Below the pieces are notes generated by a model. The model saw nothing but the letters and a program-made list of their open reading frames with translations. It made no database searches and was not told the DNA's origin. From NCBI GenBank assembly GCA_963837265.1, contig CAWIMQ010000011.1, positions 186,001 to 250,000 on the forward strand: DNA of 64,000 bases. The letters run 5' to 3'. This DNA comes from DATBLE01 sp963837265. Its GTDB lineage: Bacteria; Actinomycetota; Thermoleophilia; Gaiellales; Gaiellaceae. The position numbers and the translations under genes were made by a program. Positions 8,149 through 16,319 of the stretch are shown here, in pieces (positions within the stretch are counted from its first letter, which is position 1; each line of letters starts with the position of its first letter).

Positions 8149-9189
8149 ATGGGCGCCGTGCCGGGGAAGAGCCGCAGCGGCGGCTCCGGGCCGCCGTGGG
8201 AGCGGCTCGGCGAGCTCGAGGAGTACCGGCTCCTCTGCCGGGCGCGCCTCGAGCACGCCGTCCCGGTTCGCGAGCCGCTCGTGCTCGTCTCCCAGGTCGA
8301 GCGGTCCGGAGGGACCCTGCTCAGCCAGCTCTTCGACGGCCACCCGGAATGCCACGCGCACCCGCAGGAGCTCCATATCGGATACCCGAAGAAGCGCCAC
8401 TGGCCGCCGCTCGACCTCGGCCGGCCCGAGACCTGGTTCGGCATCCTCTACGAGAAGGCGCCCGGGAAGCACCTGGAGTCCGGCTACCGGAAGTCACCGT
8501 CGCCCGGCGGGGTCGACGTCTTCCCCTTCCTCTTCTCGCCGCGCCTGCAGCGCGAGATCTTCGCGGCCTGCGTCGCGGAGCGGGCGATCGAGCGTGAGCG
8601 CGACGTCCTCGACTGCTACTTCACGTCCTACTTCAACGCCTGGCTCGACAACCACAATCTCTACACGGGGCCGAAGCAGGTCGTCACCGGGTTCACGCCG
8701 CAGCTCGTTCTCGACCTCGCCAACGTCGAGCGGTACCTCGAAGCCTACCCGGACGGGACGCTGGTCTCGATCGTCCGCGATCCGCGCGCCTGGTACTCGT
8801 CGGCACGCGAGCACAGGCCGGCGCGGCACGCGATCCCGGACGAGTCGCTACGTCTCTGGTGCCGCTCGGCCCGGGCCGCCCTCGACGCCGCCGAGCGCTT
8901 CGCCGGCCACGTGCTCGTCGTCGTCTACGAGCGGCTCGTGACCGAGACCGAATCCGTGATGGGCCGGCTCTCGGGTCGCCTCGGGATCGCGATGTCCGCC
9001 GAGCTTCTGACGCCCACGTTCAACTGCCGTCCGATCCGGGCCGACTCGAGCTACGAGGTCCACGAGCACGGGGTCCTTCCGGATCGAGTCGATGCGTACC
9101 GCGGGCGGCTCGACTCGTCGACGATCGCACGCATCGACGAGCTCGCAGGCGACCTGTACGAGCGCGCCTGCGACGCCGCGGGGGCGTGA
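8149..9189 (+). CDS. Sulfotransferase family protein, copy 2
   Basis: 346 aa, closely related to the proteins at 5164 and 11721. PAPS-binding loop ERSGGTLLSQLFDGHPE is at about residue 53, YFNAWLDNHNLYTGPK in the middle and the 3'-phosphate motif VRDPRAWYSSAREH near 209. It also shares the C-terminal TFNCRPIRADS segment (TFNGRPI in the others), a conserved family signature. The gene has its own leaderless-type promoter and is followed by a strong hairpin, so it may be expressed separately. Likely a carbohydrate sulfotransferase; acceptor unknown. Confidence 0.8.
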   Translation: MGAVPGKSRSGGSGPPWERLGELEEYRLLCRARLEHAVPVREPLVLVSQVERSGGTLLSQLFDGHPECHAHPQELHIGYPKKRHWPPLDLGRPETWFGILYEKAPGKHLESGYRKSPSPGGVDVFPFLFSPRLQREIFAACVAERAIERERDVLDCYFTSYFNAWLDNHNLYTGPKQVVTGFTPQLVLDLANVERYLEAYPDGTLVSIVRDPRAWYSSAREHRPARHAIPDESLRLWCRSARAALDAAERFAGHVLVVVYERLVTETESVMGRLSGRLGIAMSAELLTPTFNCRPIRADSSYEVHEHGVLPDRVDAYRGRLDSSTIARIDELAGDLYERACDAAGA

Positions 9190-9193
9190 GCCC

Positions 9194-9221
9194 CGCGGCT
9201 CCCGCGACCGCGGGAGCCGCG
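9194..9221. terminator. G+C-rich hairpin after the sulfotransferase
   Basis: A 12-bp perfect stem (9194-9205 with 9210-9221) and a 4-base loop sit 5 bases after the stop codon. There is no T-run, as is common for hairpins in high-G+C actinobacteria. Confidence 0.5.
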
Positions 9222-9266
9222 CGGCGACGGCGCGCCCCGCACCGGCTGGGGACGAGTCGGCGCGGG

Positions 9267-9442
9267 ATCGTCACACCTGGAGTGCCAGGCACTGGCTGTG
9301 GAAGAAGAGTTGCTCTTCCGGAACAGCTGCAGTGCCAGGCACTACCAGTGGACAGACTGGCACCCAATCGTCACACCTGGAGTGCCAGGCACTACCAGTG
9401 GACAGACTGGCACCCAATCGTCACACCTGGAGTGCCAGGCAC
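9267..9442. repeat. 50-bp tandem repeat with AGTGCCAGGCACT palindromes
   Basis: Two identical 50-bp units (9331-9380 and 9381-9430) are followed by 12 bases of a third. A separate copy of the junction ATCGTCACACCTGGAGTGCC...GGCAC lies at 9267-9292. Each unit contains the near-palindrome AGTGCC-A-GGCACT, CCTGG-agtg-CCAGG and CCAGT...ACTGG inverted repeats. Together with the hairpin before it this fills the 322-base gap between 9190 and 9511; no gene is seen there. Confidence 0.85.
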
Positions 9443-9499
9443 GGGCTGGGGTCGCGGGTCGCTCCGGGCTCGTCGCGGTCCGGTTCCCGTGGACGCTGG

Positions 9500-9505
9500 T
9501 AGGGT
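9500..9505 (+). promoter_or_regulatory. -10 box TAGGGT, leaderless promoter
   Basis: TAGGGT ends 6 bases before GTG 9512, so transcription should start on the start codon itself. Confidence 0.5.
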
Positions 9506-9511
9506 GCGCGC

Positions 9512-10522
9512 GTGGCCCCGCCCCCCGGTCGCCTGCGCGCTTCGATCGTCGGGCTGGGCCGCCACGGGCTCAAGCTGTGCATCCAGCTCGTCAGGCAGGG
9601 AGAGCGCTGGGACGTCGTCGGCGTGAGCGACCGCTCGCCCGCCGCCTACGCGCGGATGCAGGTCGACTACGCCGACCGGCGCATCCCCTTCGTGCGCCGG
9701 CCGGCCGAGCTGCTCGCCTTCGAGCCGGACGTGATCGCCATCGCCACGACGGCTGCCGGGCACGTGCCGGCGGCGCTCGAGCTCATCGACGCCGGCTACC
9801 GGGGAGCGCTGTTGATCGAGAAGCCCGTGGCCACGAGCCTGGCCGACGCCCGGCGGCTCGAGGAGGTAACGGCGGGCTGGGCGGGGCGTGCCGGGGTCGA
9901 CTTCCACCGGCGCTGCTCGCGCATGTACGCCGAGGTGTTCCGGCTGGTCGCGGCCGGGGACCTCGGGCCGGTCCGCACGATCTCGTACGGAAGCTCGGCG
10001 CCACAGAAGATCAGCATGGACGGCTCGCACTTCGTCGACCTCGCGACCTGGCTGATGCGCGCACGGCCGGCGCGGGTGACGGCGACGCTCGACCCCACGT
10101 CCACGGTCGATCACCGGGGGGCGCGCAACTACGACCCTCCGGGAGTCGTCGAGGTCGCCTACGAGAACGGCGGCGTCTTCCGCGCCGACACGACTGGCCG
10201 CGGCGGAGACGCAGACGACGTCCTGGTCGTCGGTTGCGAGCGCGGTAGCGTCCGGCTGGGAGACGACGGCGCACTGATCGACGCGAGCGGCGCCGAGCGC
10301 CACCTCGAGAGCGACCGCCGGTCGAAGAACTTCGGCTGGATCGAATCGACGCTGCTGGCGCTGGCGGGCAACGGCGACGGCCTCGTCCCGTGCACGGTGG
10401 CCGAGGCGGCGACGGTGCTCGAGATCGTCACGGCGGCGTTTCTCTCCAGCGCGCGGGGGGGCAGGCCCGTGGCGCTGCCGCTCCCGGCGGACGAGCAGGA
10501 CGCGGCGCTGAGGGTCGCGTGA
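9512..10522 (+). CDS. Gfo/Idh/MocA family oxidoreductase
   Basis: 336 aa. N-terminal Rossmann fold with the dinucleotide loop VGLGRHGLK near residue 13, the family motif EKPVA near residue 110, and SHFVDL with the catalytic-region histidine near 170; the C-terminal half is the usual alpha/beta domain. Such enzymes oxidise or reduce sugars, often nucleotide-linked sugars in glycan pathways, using NAD(P). GTG 9512 follows a TAGGGT box directly. The gene overlaps the next dehydrogenase by 4 bases (GTGA), so the pair is translationally coupled. Which sugar is used cannot be told. Confidence 0.85.
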   Translation: MAPPPGRLRASIVGLGRHGLKLCIQLVRQGERWDVVGVSDRSPAAYARMQVDYADRRIPFVRRPAELLAFEPDVIAIATTAAGHVPAALELIDAGYRGALLIEKPVATSLADARRLEEVTAGWAGRAGVDFHRRCSRMYAEVFRLVAAGDLGPVRTISYGSSAPQKISMDGSHFVDLATWLMRARPARVTATLDPTSTVDHRGARNYDPPGVVEVAYENGGVFRADTTGRGGDADDVLVVGCERGSVRLGDDGALIDASGAERHLESDRRSKNFGWIESTLLALAGNGDGLVPCTVAEAATVLEIVTAAFLSSARGGRPVALPLPADEQDAALRVA

Positions 10523-11655
10523 GCGAGCAGCCGTCAGCCGACTCGCGGCCCGAGGAGAAGCAGGAGCAGAGGGAGAAGCAGGGCAAGGGGGCTCTTCCCT
10601 CCTGGGCCAGGACGGATCCTCCCGGCCCCAAGCCGCGCGTGCGCGTCGGCTTCGCAGGCGCAGGCCGCTACTCCACCCACCATCTCAAGGCGCTGACCGG
10701 CCTCGAGGGGGTGGAGATCGGGTCGATCCTCGGCGCGGGGGGGCTGCGTGCGGCGAGGCGGGCGGAGGAGTTCGGCATCGACCGCGTCTTCGAAGACCTC
10801 GAACGCTTCCTCGAGCAGGACGACGTCGACTGTTTCGTCCTCGTCGTGCCGCCGCGCGCGATGGTCGAGGTCGCATCGGCGTGCCTCGCGACGGGCAAGC
10901 CGGTCCTGCTCGAGAAACCGCCCGGGGTGACGAGCGCCGACGCCGAGTCGCTCGTCGGGGCCGCCGAGGACGCGGGCACGTGGGCGATGGTCGGGCTCAA
11001 CCGCCGCTTCTACTCCGTCGTCGAGCACGGGCTGGCTGCGCTCGCCGATCTCGGCCCGGTGCGCGGCGCGGTCCTCGAGGTTCCCCAGCGCATCACGGAG
11101 CAGCGCGACTCCGGCCGGCTGACGGACTTCGACTACGAGCATTTCTACGTGCGCAACTCGATCCACGGCATCGACCTGCTCCGCTACGTCCTCGGCGATC
11201 CGCTCGCGGTCCACAGCCGCACCTGGCCGAACCGCGAGCTCGCCAACCGCTCGGCCTCGTACGCGGCGATCCTCGAGTACGAGGACGGCGTCATGGCCAC
11301 GGTGCTCGACCTGTGGGACACCCTCGACCAGGAGCGGCTGAAGGTCGTCGCCGAGTCGGGGTGGGTGGAGTGGGAGCTGCCGCGGGGCTGGGTGACGGCG
11401 AAGAAGAAGAAGTCGAAGCAGCCGATTCCGGTCGATCCGGTCGACGACGAGTTCCGGCCCGGGGTGTGGGCGCAGGACCTCCGGTTCGTCGAGGCGGTGC
11501 GCGCCGGTCGTGAGCCCTCGCTCCCGGCCGCGACACTCCGCGACGCGCTCGGGACGATGAGGCTGATCGAGTCGATCCTGGCCGACTCGCTGGCGCCGCT
11601 CTCGCCGCTTCGCGCCGCGCCGTCTCCGGGCCCGTCGATCGCGGTGGGGTCGTGA
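10519..11655 (+). CDS. Gfo/Idh/MocA family oxidoreductase
   Basis: 378 aa from GTG 10519. Residues 1-40 form a charged Glu/Gln/Lys-rich tail that is probably disordered. The Rossmann domain then starts at VRVGFAGAGRYSTHH; EKPPG follows near residue 135 and NSIHGIDLLRYVLG near 215 supplies the conserved histidine. A lysine run (AKKKKSKQP) near residue 300 is unusual for the family. It overlaps the upstream dehydrogenase by GTGA, so the two probably act in one nucleotide-sugar or glycan-modifying pathway. The long upstream ORF extension is out of context. Confidence 0.8.
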   Translation: MSEQPSADSRPEEKQEQREKQGKGALPSWARTDPPGPKPRVRVGFAGAGRYSTHHLKALTGLEGVEIGSILGAGGLRAARRAEEFGIDRVFEDLERFLEQDDVDCFVLVVPPRAMVEVASACLATGKPVLLEKPPGVTSADAESLVGAAEDAGTWAMVGLNRRFYSVVEHGLAALADLGPVRGAVLEVPQRITEQRDSGRLTDFDYEHFYVRNSIHGIDLLRYVLGDPLAVHSRTWPNRELANRSASYAAILEYEDGVMATVLDLWDTLDQERLKVVAESGWVEWELPRGWVTAKKKKSKQPIPVDPVDDEFRPGVWAQDLRFVEAVRAGREPSLPAATLRDALGTMRLIESILADSLAPLSPLRAAPSPGPSIAVGS

Positions 11656-11682
11656 CGGCGGCGCGCCTCGCGCGTGCCGCCG
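11656..11682. terminator. Weak G+C-rich stem-loop after the dehydrogenase pair
   Basis: CGGCGGC at 11656-11662 pairs with GCCGCCG at 11676-11682 directly after the stop codon; the inner part is imperfect. Possible terminator of the 9512-11655 operon. Confidence 0.3.
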
Positions 11683-11705
11683 GCCGGGGCGTGCGGGCCG
11701 CTCGG

Positions 11706-11711
11706 TAGACT
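11706..11711 (+). promoter_or_regulatory. -10 box TAGACT, leaderless promoter
   Basis: TAGACT ends 9 bases before ATG 11721; same arrangement as the other sulfotransferase genes. Confidence 0.5.
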
Positions 11712-11720
11712 CTGGCCGCG

Positions 11721-12770
11721 ATGCTGTCGGCAGTGCGAAAGCGACTCGCGCGGCAGCCTGCGCCAGGCCCGCGGTGGGAGCAGCTCGGCGAGGCCGACGA
11801 GTACCGGGCCCTGTTCAGGGTCCGCACGGAGCACGCGGTGGAGGTGCGGGAGCCGCTCGTGCTCGTCTCGCAGGTGCAACGCTCGGGCGGCACGCTGCTG
11901 AGCCGCCTGTTCGACGGCCACCCCGAGTGTCACGCCCATCCGCGCTGCCTCTGGATCGGCTATCCGAGCAGCAGGCACTGGCCGCCGATCGCCTCGACGC
12001 CGCCGGAGCGCTGGTTCGAGATCCTCTACGAGAAGAAGTCCGGCATCGACCTCCGCGAGGGATACGACAACATGGCGTCGGCCGAGGATCCGGACGTGTT
12101 CCCGTTTCTCTTCCTGCCTCGGCTCCAGAAGGCGATCTTCGACCATCGCGTCGCCACATCCGCGCCCGCGTCCGAGCGCGAGGTGCTCGACTGCTACTTC
12201 ACCTCGTACTTCAACGCCTGGCTCGACAACCAGAACCTCTTCACGCGACCGAAGAAGGTCGTCACCGGCTTCGTGCCGCTTCTGAGCATGGACCTGGAGA
12301 ACGTCACCCGCTTCTTCGCCGCCTACCCGGACGGGACGTTGATCTCGATCGTCCGCGACCCGCTCGGCTGGTTCAACTCGGCCCGGAAGCTGAAGGTGCG
12401 CTACCAGGATCCGAGCCGCGCCATCCGCACGTGGCGCAAGTCGACGAAGGCCGCCGTCGAGGCCCGCGAGCGCTTCGGCGACCGCGTGATCGTCCTCACC
12501 TACCGCGATCTCGTGCTGGAAACCGAGACGGCGATGGAGCGCCTCGCGGAGCGGCTCGGGCTGACGATGTCCCCGATCCTGCTCGAGCCGAGCTTCAACG
12601 GCAGGCCGATCCGCGCGAACTCGAGCAACCGGGTCACCGAGTACGGGATCCTGCCCGAGCGCGCGGGCGCGTTTCGCGCCTCCCTCGACGAGGAGACGAT
12701 CGGCCTGATCGAGGGGCTCGCGGGCGATCTGTACGAGCGGGCGTCCGCCTCGTCGATGCTGGTCGCCTGA
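11721..12770 (+). CDS. Sulfotransferase family protein, copy 3
   Basis: 349 aa. PAPS loop QRSGGTLLSRLFDGHPE near residue 53, YFNAWLDNQNLFTRPK in the middle, 3'-phosphate motif VRDPLGWFNSARK near 211, and the C-terminal SFNGRPIRANS signature. It is the third member of the set at 5164 and 8149, here separated from them by the dehydrogenases and facing a fifth GT-B-like gene (12778) tail to tail. Probably sulfates a different position or residue of the same polymer; this is inference. Confidence 0.8.
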   Translation: MLSAVRKRLARQPAPGPRWEQLGEADEYRALFRVRTEHAVEVREPLVLVSQVQRSGGTLLSRLFDGHPECHAHPRCLWIGYPSSRHWPPIASTPPERWFEILYEKKSGIDLREGYDNMASAEDPDVFPFLFLPRLQKAIFDHRVATSAPASEREVLDCYFTSYFNAWLDNQNLFTRPKKVVTGFVPLLSMDLENVTRFFAAYPDGTLISIVRDPLGWFNSARKLKVRYQDPSRAIRTWRKSTKAAVEARERFGDRVIVLTYRDLVLETETAMERLAERLGLTMSPILLEPSFNGRPIRANSSNRVTEYGILPERAGAFRASLDEETIGLIEGLAGDLYERASASSMLVA

Positions 12771-12789
12771 CGGCCGGCTACGCCGGCCG
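12771..12789. terminator. Bidirectional hairpin between convergent genes
   Basis: CGGCCGGC (12771-12778), loop TAC, GCCGGCCG (12782-12789): a perfect 8-bp stem whose loop overlaps the stop codon of the minus-strand gene. It can end transcription from both sides. Confidence 0.5.
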
Positions 12790-14175
12790 GGAGGCGGCGA
12801 CCGGCCGTGCGAAGCTCACGATCGCCGACGCGACGGCGGGCGTCACGGCGCGGCCGATTCCGGCCGGCCGGATGAACTCCTCGACGAACGCGCGGAGCCG
12901 TCCGCGGTCGTACTCGCCCCGCAACACGGCCGCGAGGCGGGCGACGTGCTCCTCGAGCGTCGCCGCGTCGATCACGAAGCCGCCGTGCGCCTCGAGCAGG
13001 TACTCGAAGTGGGCCGAGCCCTCCTGGCCGTGCGCGTCGGGGGCGCGGAAGGTGAGCACCGGCGTGCCCGCGATCGCGGCTTCGAGCTCGGCGCTCGTGT
13101 TCAGGGCGACCACCGCATCGGCCTCTCGAAGCAGGCGGAGGAGCTCGACGGTGCTCGCCGGGTCACGCGGGACCTCGCGGTCGCGCGGGGCGACGACGAC
13201 CCGCTCGTCTCCCGGTGTCCACAGGTCCCAGGCGTGGACGGCCGGATGCGGGCGAACGACGACGCGGGCTTCGCGAACCGCAGGGTCGTCGCACGCCCGC
13301 ACGGAGGCGAGCCAACGGTCGAAGATCACGGGCTCCTCTCGCGCGATCTTGTGCGTCGACGCGAGGTAGAGGATCGTCCGCGCCGGCCCGGCGGTGTCCG
13401 GCCGGCGGGCGCCGGCCCCGGTCGCCTCGAAGAAGCGGTCGAAGTTCGCGGCGCCCAGCACCGACACTCGCTCCCGCGGGACGCCGTGCTGGTCGACGGC
13501 CTCGCGGAGCTGGACGTCGTTCCACACGAGGAGGTGATCGGGGTGCTCGCTGAGGACGGCCTTGCCGGAGAGGTTGTCCCAGCTCCAGACGAGCATGATC
13601 GACGGGATCCCGAGCCGGCGGGCGACCTTGACCACGTCAGGGTCGAACCCGCCGAGCACGCATCTCGTCACGAGCAGGATCCCGTCGACGTCCAGGCCGG
13701 CGACGGCCTGCTCGAGACCGGGCTCGGGGGGGATCAGCTCCTCGAGCTCGTGGAACAGCGAGGCGAGGCGCTCGCAGAGCTCGCCCGGCAGGTCGAGCCC
13801 CTCGACCGCCTCCGCGACGGCGGGCGACCACGACGCTCCGGCAAGCCGCAGGAAGCGCCGCAGCGCGCGGCGCCGGGGGAGACGTGCGCGGGCGAGGGCG
13901 GGGTGGAGGAACCTGTTCAGGTCGGCGGCGGCCCGCACGAGCGCTACCGGGCGGCGGTCGGGGCCCGAACGCTCCAGCGGCAGGGCCAGTGCGGTGACGC
14001 CCGGATGCGACCCGATCGAGGCAGGCAGGTTGTCAGGGGGGACGCTGAGCACGAGCTCGGTGCCTGCGTCCAGGAGCCCGAGGAACAGCTCCGGCAGCCG
14101 CTTCAGCGGCGGCGCTGCGGTGACGACGAGGAGGCGGGCGTGTCGCTTCTCGGGGGCCGGGGATGAGATCGCCAC
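12778..14175 (-). CDS. GT-B-like glycan biosynthesis protein, single-domain member
   Basis: 465 aa, related to the N-terminal halves of the proteins at 489, 2828 and 6227 but without the GPWxG second domain. Shared landmarks are SWDNLSGKAVLSEHPDHL with VWNDVQLREAVDQHGVP following, RPHPAVH near residue 305, and ALNTSAELEAAIAGTPV near 360. The start is GTG 14175. It lies downstream of a HAD phosphatase in a minus-strand series with a capsule-type protein and two GT4 enzymes, so it may be the last gene of that operon. A TACACT box at 14207-14212 would give it its own short-leader transcript. Substrate unknown. Confidence 0.7.
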   Translation of the reverse strand: MAISSPAPEKRHARLLVVTAAPPLKRLPELFLGLLDAGTELVLSVPPDNLPASIGSHPGVTALALPLERSGPDRRPVALVRAAADLNRFLHPALARARLPRRRALRRFLRLAGASWSPAVAEAVEGLDLPGELCERLASLFHELEELIPPEPGLEQAVAGLDVDGILLVTRCVLGGFDPDVVKVARRLGIPSIMLVWSWDNLSGKAVLSEHPDHLLVWNDVQLREAVDQHGVPRERVSVLGAANFDRFFEATGAGARRPDTAGPARTILYLASTHKIAREEPVIFDRWLASVRACDDPAVREARVVVRPHPAVHAWDLWTPGDERVVVAPRDREVPRDPASTVELLRLLREADAVVALNTSAELEAAIAGTPVLTFRAPDAHGQEGSAHFEYLLEAHGGFVIDAATLEEHVARLAAVLRGEYDRGRLRAFVEEFIRPAGIGRAVTPAVASAIVSFARPVAASRPA

Positions 14176-14206
14176 GATGGATGCAGGCGCCGCTCGGCGC
14201 CACGCG

Positions 14207-14212
14207 AGTGTA
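14207..14212 (-). promoter_or_regulatory. Possible -10 box TACACT
   Basis: On the minus strand TACACT ends 31 bases before GTG 14175, giving a leader of about 24 bases. It is weaker evidence than the leaderless sites because the spacing is not diagnostic. Confidence 0.3.
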
Positions 14213-14223
14213 GCTCCGGCAGG

Positions 14224-14913
14224 CTACGGCGCAGGACCGGCGTCGAGGCCGATCAGCCTCCGGAAGGCGGCGGGGTCGGGGATCCGCTCGAGCACGGCCC
14301 ACGGCTCGGCTGCGGCGAGCTCCTCGACCGAGTGCCAGCCCGAGGCGACCGCGATCGTGCGCGCGCCGATCGCCTTGCCGCACTCGACGTCCGCCGGGGT
14401 GTCGCCGATCACGTAGACGCGCTCCGCCTTCGTGGCCAGGGGCAGCGCCCGGCGGGCGATGTCAGTGCGCGAGCCGTGGTCGATGCAGAAGGCGCCCTCG
14501 CCGTCCGGGAAGAAGCGGTCGAGACCGTAGTGCGCGAGCTTGGCGCCGGCTCCCGCGGGCGTGTTCCCGGTCAGGAGGAAGGAGCGGGCCTCGGGACGGT
14601 CTGCCAGATCCTCGAGCACCTCGCGGACGCCCGCCAGCACCCGCCCCTTCCGGCGGGGCAGGCTGGCCGGCAGGCGGCGCTCATATGCCCGCAGGATCTC
14701 CTCGACGCGCCCGGGGTCGGGCCGCTCGCCCGCATGCTCCAGGACGAGGGCGGCCACGCCGGCGTCGGTCAGCCCCGGCGTGGAGAGCTCCTCCAGGTCG
14801 GCGGCGCGGCCGATCACCTCCTCGAGCGCCTCCGCGAAGGCGAAGAGGCCGGCGCGTCCCGTGACGAGGAGCGTTCCGTCCAGGTCCCAGAAGAGGACGG
14901 TCGTGGGAGCCAT
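14224..14913 (-). CDS. HAD-superfamily phosphatase
   Basis: 229 aa. Motif I FWDLDGTLL (nucleophile Asp10, Asp12), motif II LLTGNT near residue 112, and motif IV VIGDTPADVECG near 168: a complete HAD phosphatase core with a helical cap between motifs I and II. Resembles phosphoglycolate/sugar-phosphate phosphatases. The start is ATG 14913, 10 bases after the upstream capsule-type gene, so it is in the minus-strand operon. In a polysaccharide locus it may dephosphorylate a sugar phosphate, but that is a guess from context. Confidence 0.8.
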   Translation of the reverse strand: MAPTTVLFWDLDGTLLVTGRAGLFAFAEALEEVIGRAADLEELSTPGLTDAGVAALVLEHAGERPDPGRVEEILRAYERRLPASLPRRKGRVLAGVREVLEDLADRPEARSFLLTGNTPAGAGAKLAHYGLDRFFPDGEGAFCIDHGSRTDIARRALPLATKAERVYVIGDTPADVECGKAIGARTIAVASGWHSVEELAAAEPWAVLERIPDPAAFRRLIGLDAGPAP

Positions 14914-14923
14914 CGGTCGCCGC

Positions 14924-16306
14924 CTAGCCGGCGGTCCCCACCGGCTCGCGGGATCGGCGCTCCACGGCGGCGGCCGCGGCCCGCTCGATCGAGCCGGCGA
15001 GCCTCGCCGCGTTCCCGTCCGAGCGGTCGACCAGCACGGGCGCTCCCGGGTAGCACGCGCGCATCGCCGCGTGCAGGAAGCGGCGGATCCGCTCGGGGTC
15101 GGGCCGGAAGCCGAGAACGGCCGGCACCTGCGCCCGGATCTCTGCGAACGAGTCGACGTCGACGGTCACGCCGTAGCCGCCGTAGAACGGCCGGCCGAGC
15201 GTGAGCACCGGCTTCTCGTACAGCAGCGCCTCGAGGCCGACGGTGGAGGAGATCACGACGACCGCGTCCGCGCCGCGGATCAGGTCGTGGCTCGACGTGT
15301 GCGGGGGGACCAGCCTCACGTTCCGGCGCCGGCGGAGCCGCCGCAGCAGGCGGATGCTGCTCCGCCCCACCGACATCGGGTGCTCCTTGAGGACGAGGTC
15401 GCGACCCGCCGGAAGCGCGTCCGCGACCTGCTCGACGAGGGAGACCTGGTCGGCGCAGTGCGGGATGATCCGCGTGATCTTGTAGTCGTCGGTGACGTGG
15501 AGCGGGAAGTAGACGAACGGCCGCTCGGGGTCGAGCCGGTCGTAGAAGGGCCGCGCCGCCCGGGCTCGCAGCCACTCGGAGGCGTTCGACCGGAGCAACC
15601 GCCCGGGGCGGAGGTAGTCGTTGTCCCGGTCTTCGCCCAGCCGCCGTCGCAGGTGGCCGGCGAAGACCGCGGCGCGCCGGAGCTCGACCGGCACCCGCCG
15701 GTGGTCCCTGATCGGCTTCCCCGCCCGGGTGAAGGAGCGGCGGAAGGCCGCGAGCTCCTCGGCCTCCCCGGGCGCGAGCGCACGCAGCTCCTCCGCCTCC
15801 ACGATCGGCGCGTGCAGCGTGTCCACGTAGAGGCGAAGCGGGTTCGGGAAGATGGTGTACAGGAGGAACAGCACCGGGATACCCCGCCGGAGCCCGATCA
15901 GGTGCGCTGCGACCCGGATCGTCTCGTTGCCCACCTCCGGTACGACGACGTCGGGGCGAACCTCGTCGAACACCCGCTCGAGCGCACGGAAGTGGTGCAC
16001 CGTGCGCGCGATGCACCACGCCTCCGGCCGTCCGGCGCAGGCGGAGTCGGCCCGGTAGACGTCGCGGATGTGCGGCATGTCGTAGGCCCGCTCGATCCGG
16101 GCAACCTCGTCGTCGAGCGAGGCCGGGGCTCCGGCCGAGGCCTCGGCGAGCGAGCGGGCGTCGATCCCGCGGGTTCGCAGCCTCCGCGCCGAGGCCGTGG
16201 AGACGGTGACGTGGGCGGCGGCGTGCGCGCGTGCGGCGAGCTCCTCGCCGACACGGCCGTAGAAGTCGCTCTCGTAGGTCTGCAGCGTGGTGAACAGGAA
16301 GCGCAT
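14924..16306 (-). CDS. Capsule polysaccharide biosynthesis protein (KpsC/KpsS-like)
   Basis: 460 aa. The C-terminal half has the signature of capsule-synthesis transferases: YFPLHVTDDY near residue 255, LKEHPMSVGRSS near 315, and VISSTVGLEALLYEKPVLTL from about 370 (nucleotide-binding loop). In characterised relatives these GT-B enzymes add Kdo-type or other linker sugars to a lipid anchor. ATG 16306 is chosen because MRFLFTTLQ is the natural first strand; GTG 16339 would overlap the upstream GT4. The gap to the upstream gene is 13 bases, so cotranscribed. Confidence 0.7.
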   Translation of the reverse strand: MRFLFTTLQTYESDFYGRVGEELAARAHAAAHVTVSTASARRLRTRGIDARSLAEASAGAPASLDDEVARIERAYDMPHIRDVYRADSACAGRPEAWCIARTVHHFRALERVFDEVRPDVVVPEVGNETIRVAAHLIGLRRGIPVLFLLYTIFPNPLRLYVDTLHAPIVEAEELRALAPGEAEELAAFRRSFTRAGKPIRDHRRVPVELRRAAVFAGHLRRRLGEDRDNDYLRPGRLLRSNASEWLRARAARPFYDRLDPERPFVYFPLHVTDDYKITRIIPHCADQVSLVEQVADALPAGRDLVLKEHPMSVGRSSIRLLRRLRRRRNVRLVPPHTSSHDLIRGADAVVVISSTVGLEALLYEKPVLTLGRPFYGGYGVTVDVDSFAEIRAQVPAVLGFRPDPERIRRFLHAAMRACYPGAPVLVDRSDGNAARLAGSIERAAAAAVERRSREPVGTAG

Positions 16307-16319
16307 CGTCCGCCGGGCC

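Noticed and set aside
9267..9442. CRISPR array
   Set aside because: The repeats are directly contiguous with no unique spacers, only 2-3 units, and no cas genes are nearby.
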